In this document: piece by piece, positions 5,180-5,825 of the stretch
How positions within the stretch are numbered: position 1 is the first letter of the stretch
How the letters are laid out: every line of letters starts with the position of its first letter
From: Gemmatimonadota bacterium
GTDB lineage: Bacteria; Gemmatimonadota; Gemmatimonadetes; Longimicrobiales; Gaopeijiaceae
Assembly (NCBI GenBank): GCA_007129525.1
Contig: SKVI01000370.1
Span: 1-5,825 of the forward strand
DNA: 5,825 nucleotides
Direction of reading: 5' to 3'
Notes under the pieces: model-generated
The model's database searches: none
Told to the model about the DNA's origin: nothing
The model's input: only the letters and a program-made list of their open reading frames with translations
Translations under genes and position numbers: made by a program

Positions 5180-5825
5180 AGCGAGCGGAGGGCTTCGGGG
5201 ATCTCGTAGGCCGGGACGATCCGGGCCGGGCTCAGCTCCCGGGTAAAGCTCTCCAGCGACATGGAATCGATGAAGAGGTCATCCTGGTTCAGGGTCTCGG
5301 CGGGCATGAGGATCAGATCGTCCTCGCCGCTGGGCCCGGCGGCCTTGAGAAGGTCCTCTCCCGAGAGGAGCCCGGCCACCGTGACGCTGGGCCCGTAGAA
5401 TCCGTTCTCCACCGCCGTCACTTCCACCTGGGCCCCGGTGGCCTCCTGGAGGGCAGACACGCGTTCCCGGAACATGGGGGCCATGGAGGTCCCCGTCAGA
5501 ATTCGGACTTGACGGCCCTCCAGTCGGGGCAGTCCCTCCTGGATCCCTGCGTCCAGGTCGTCCAGGAAGTGCCGGACCGCCCCCACGCCGTTCTCAAGGA
5601 GCGACGCGTCGTCGTAGTACGATGGCGGGGGGATCTCATGGCCGGCCATGAGGAAGAGCTCGTCGGCCGCGTACGACCAGCCGTAGCCCTTCTCCCGCAG
5701 CCCGCGCTGGCGGAAGGCCTCCACCTGTTGCACCGCCTGTCGGGACTCTGCCTGCGTCAGGGGACGCACCGGGCGGTTTACGTTGTAGCGGGTGAGGCCG
5801 ACGGGGACCACCGAGAGCGTCCGAA
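5176..5825 (-). CDS. DUF512-family protein (putative Fe-S / radical-SAM-like), C-terminal part, 5' end outside window
   Basis: The visible 215 residues are the C-terminal half of a DUF512 protein. Full-length members run to roughly 430-450 residues and carry a PDZ-like segment and a radical-SAM-like Fe-S region before this domain. That part lies beyond the right edge. The recognisable motifs, in order, are VVPVGLT at the window edge, ADELFLMAG, LENGVG, VTAVENGFYG, VTVAGLLSGEDLL, and a C-terminal segment with LMPAETL and DDLFIDSMS. A GTG codon at 5811 could be read as a start, but it is internal: the frame stays open to the window end, and its residues (VVPVGLT) are part of the conserved motif. 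The reaction and substrate are not established for this family. The stop codon overlaps the der start by 4 bases, and DUF512 genes are known next to der in other bacteria, so a shared operon is likely. Family call is firm; function is unknown. Confidence 0.9.
   Translation of the reverse strand, partial: RTLSVVPVGLTRYNVNRPVRPLTQAESRQAVQQVEAFRQRGLREKGYGWSYAADELFLMAGHEIPPPSYYDDASLLENGVGAVRHFLDDLDAGIQEGLPRLEGRQVRILTGTSMAPMFRERVSALQEATGAQVEVTAVENGFYGPSVTVAGLLSGEDLLKAAGPSGEDDLILMPAETLNQDDLFIDSMSLESFTRELSPARIVPAYEIPEALRSL

Noticed and set aside
3929..5209. A 426-codon plus-strand open frame opposite der
   Set aside because: It mirrors der almost end to end, has no domain, and is rich in His, Gly and Val as expected from reversed GC-rich codons.
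1..5825. Mobile elements, CRISPR arrays, tRNA/rRNA genes, phage genes or defence systems
   Set aside because: No transposase, integrase, direct-repeat array, tRNA-like fold or defence-domain protein is visible. The window is a continuous block of housekeeping genes.

Overview
This window is a compact, single-direction block of housekeeping genes from a GC-rich bacterium (GC-rich by eye; I did not compute a value). All supported genes are on the minus strand, so they are transcribed from the right edge towards the left. In that order they are: the C-terminal half of a DUF512-family protein (cut by the right edge), the ribosome-assembly GTPase der, the acyl-phosphate:glycerol-3-phosphate acyltransferase plsY, the glycerol-3-phosphate dehydrogenase gpsA, a small MerR-type regulator, the survival nucleotidase surE, the protein-isoaspartate methyltransferase pcm, and an uncertain open frame that runs off the left edge.

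The genes are packed like one operon. DUF512 and der overlap by 4 bases (GTGA), der and plsY by 4 (ATGA), and gpsA and the MerR gene by 1 (TGATG). Pcm starts 19 bases inside the end of surE. The gaps are 19 bases between plsY and gpsA and 54 between the MerR gene and surE. Good Shine-Dalgarno sequences precede gpsA, the MerR gene and pcm. Der and plsY have none worth the name, which fits translational coupling. I see no convincing promoter or intrinsic terminator, so the promoter probably lies beyond the right edge.

The block joins two modules known from different phyla. DUF512-der-plsY-gpsA is an arrangement familiar from Firmicutes. SurE-pcm is the pair known upstream of nlpD-rpoS in Proteobacteria. 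Here a MerR-type gene sits at the join. My tentative guess, from gene order and protein style only, is Gemmatimonadota or a related lineage.

Functionally, GpsA makes sn-glycerol-3-phosphate and PlsY puts the first acyl chain on it, so the two are consecutive steps of phospholipid synthesis. Der matures the 50S subunit. SurE and Pcm deal with nucleotides and damaged proteins, typically under stress. The long plus-strand open frames are shadows of these genes. I found no mobile element, CRISPR array, RNA gene or undescribed multi-gene system. The points worth a second look are the uncharacterised DUF512 gene coupled to der, the MerR gene at the join, the unusual surE start context, and the left 234 bases.
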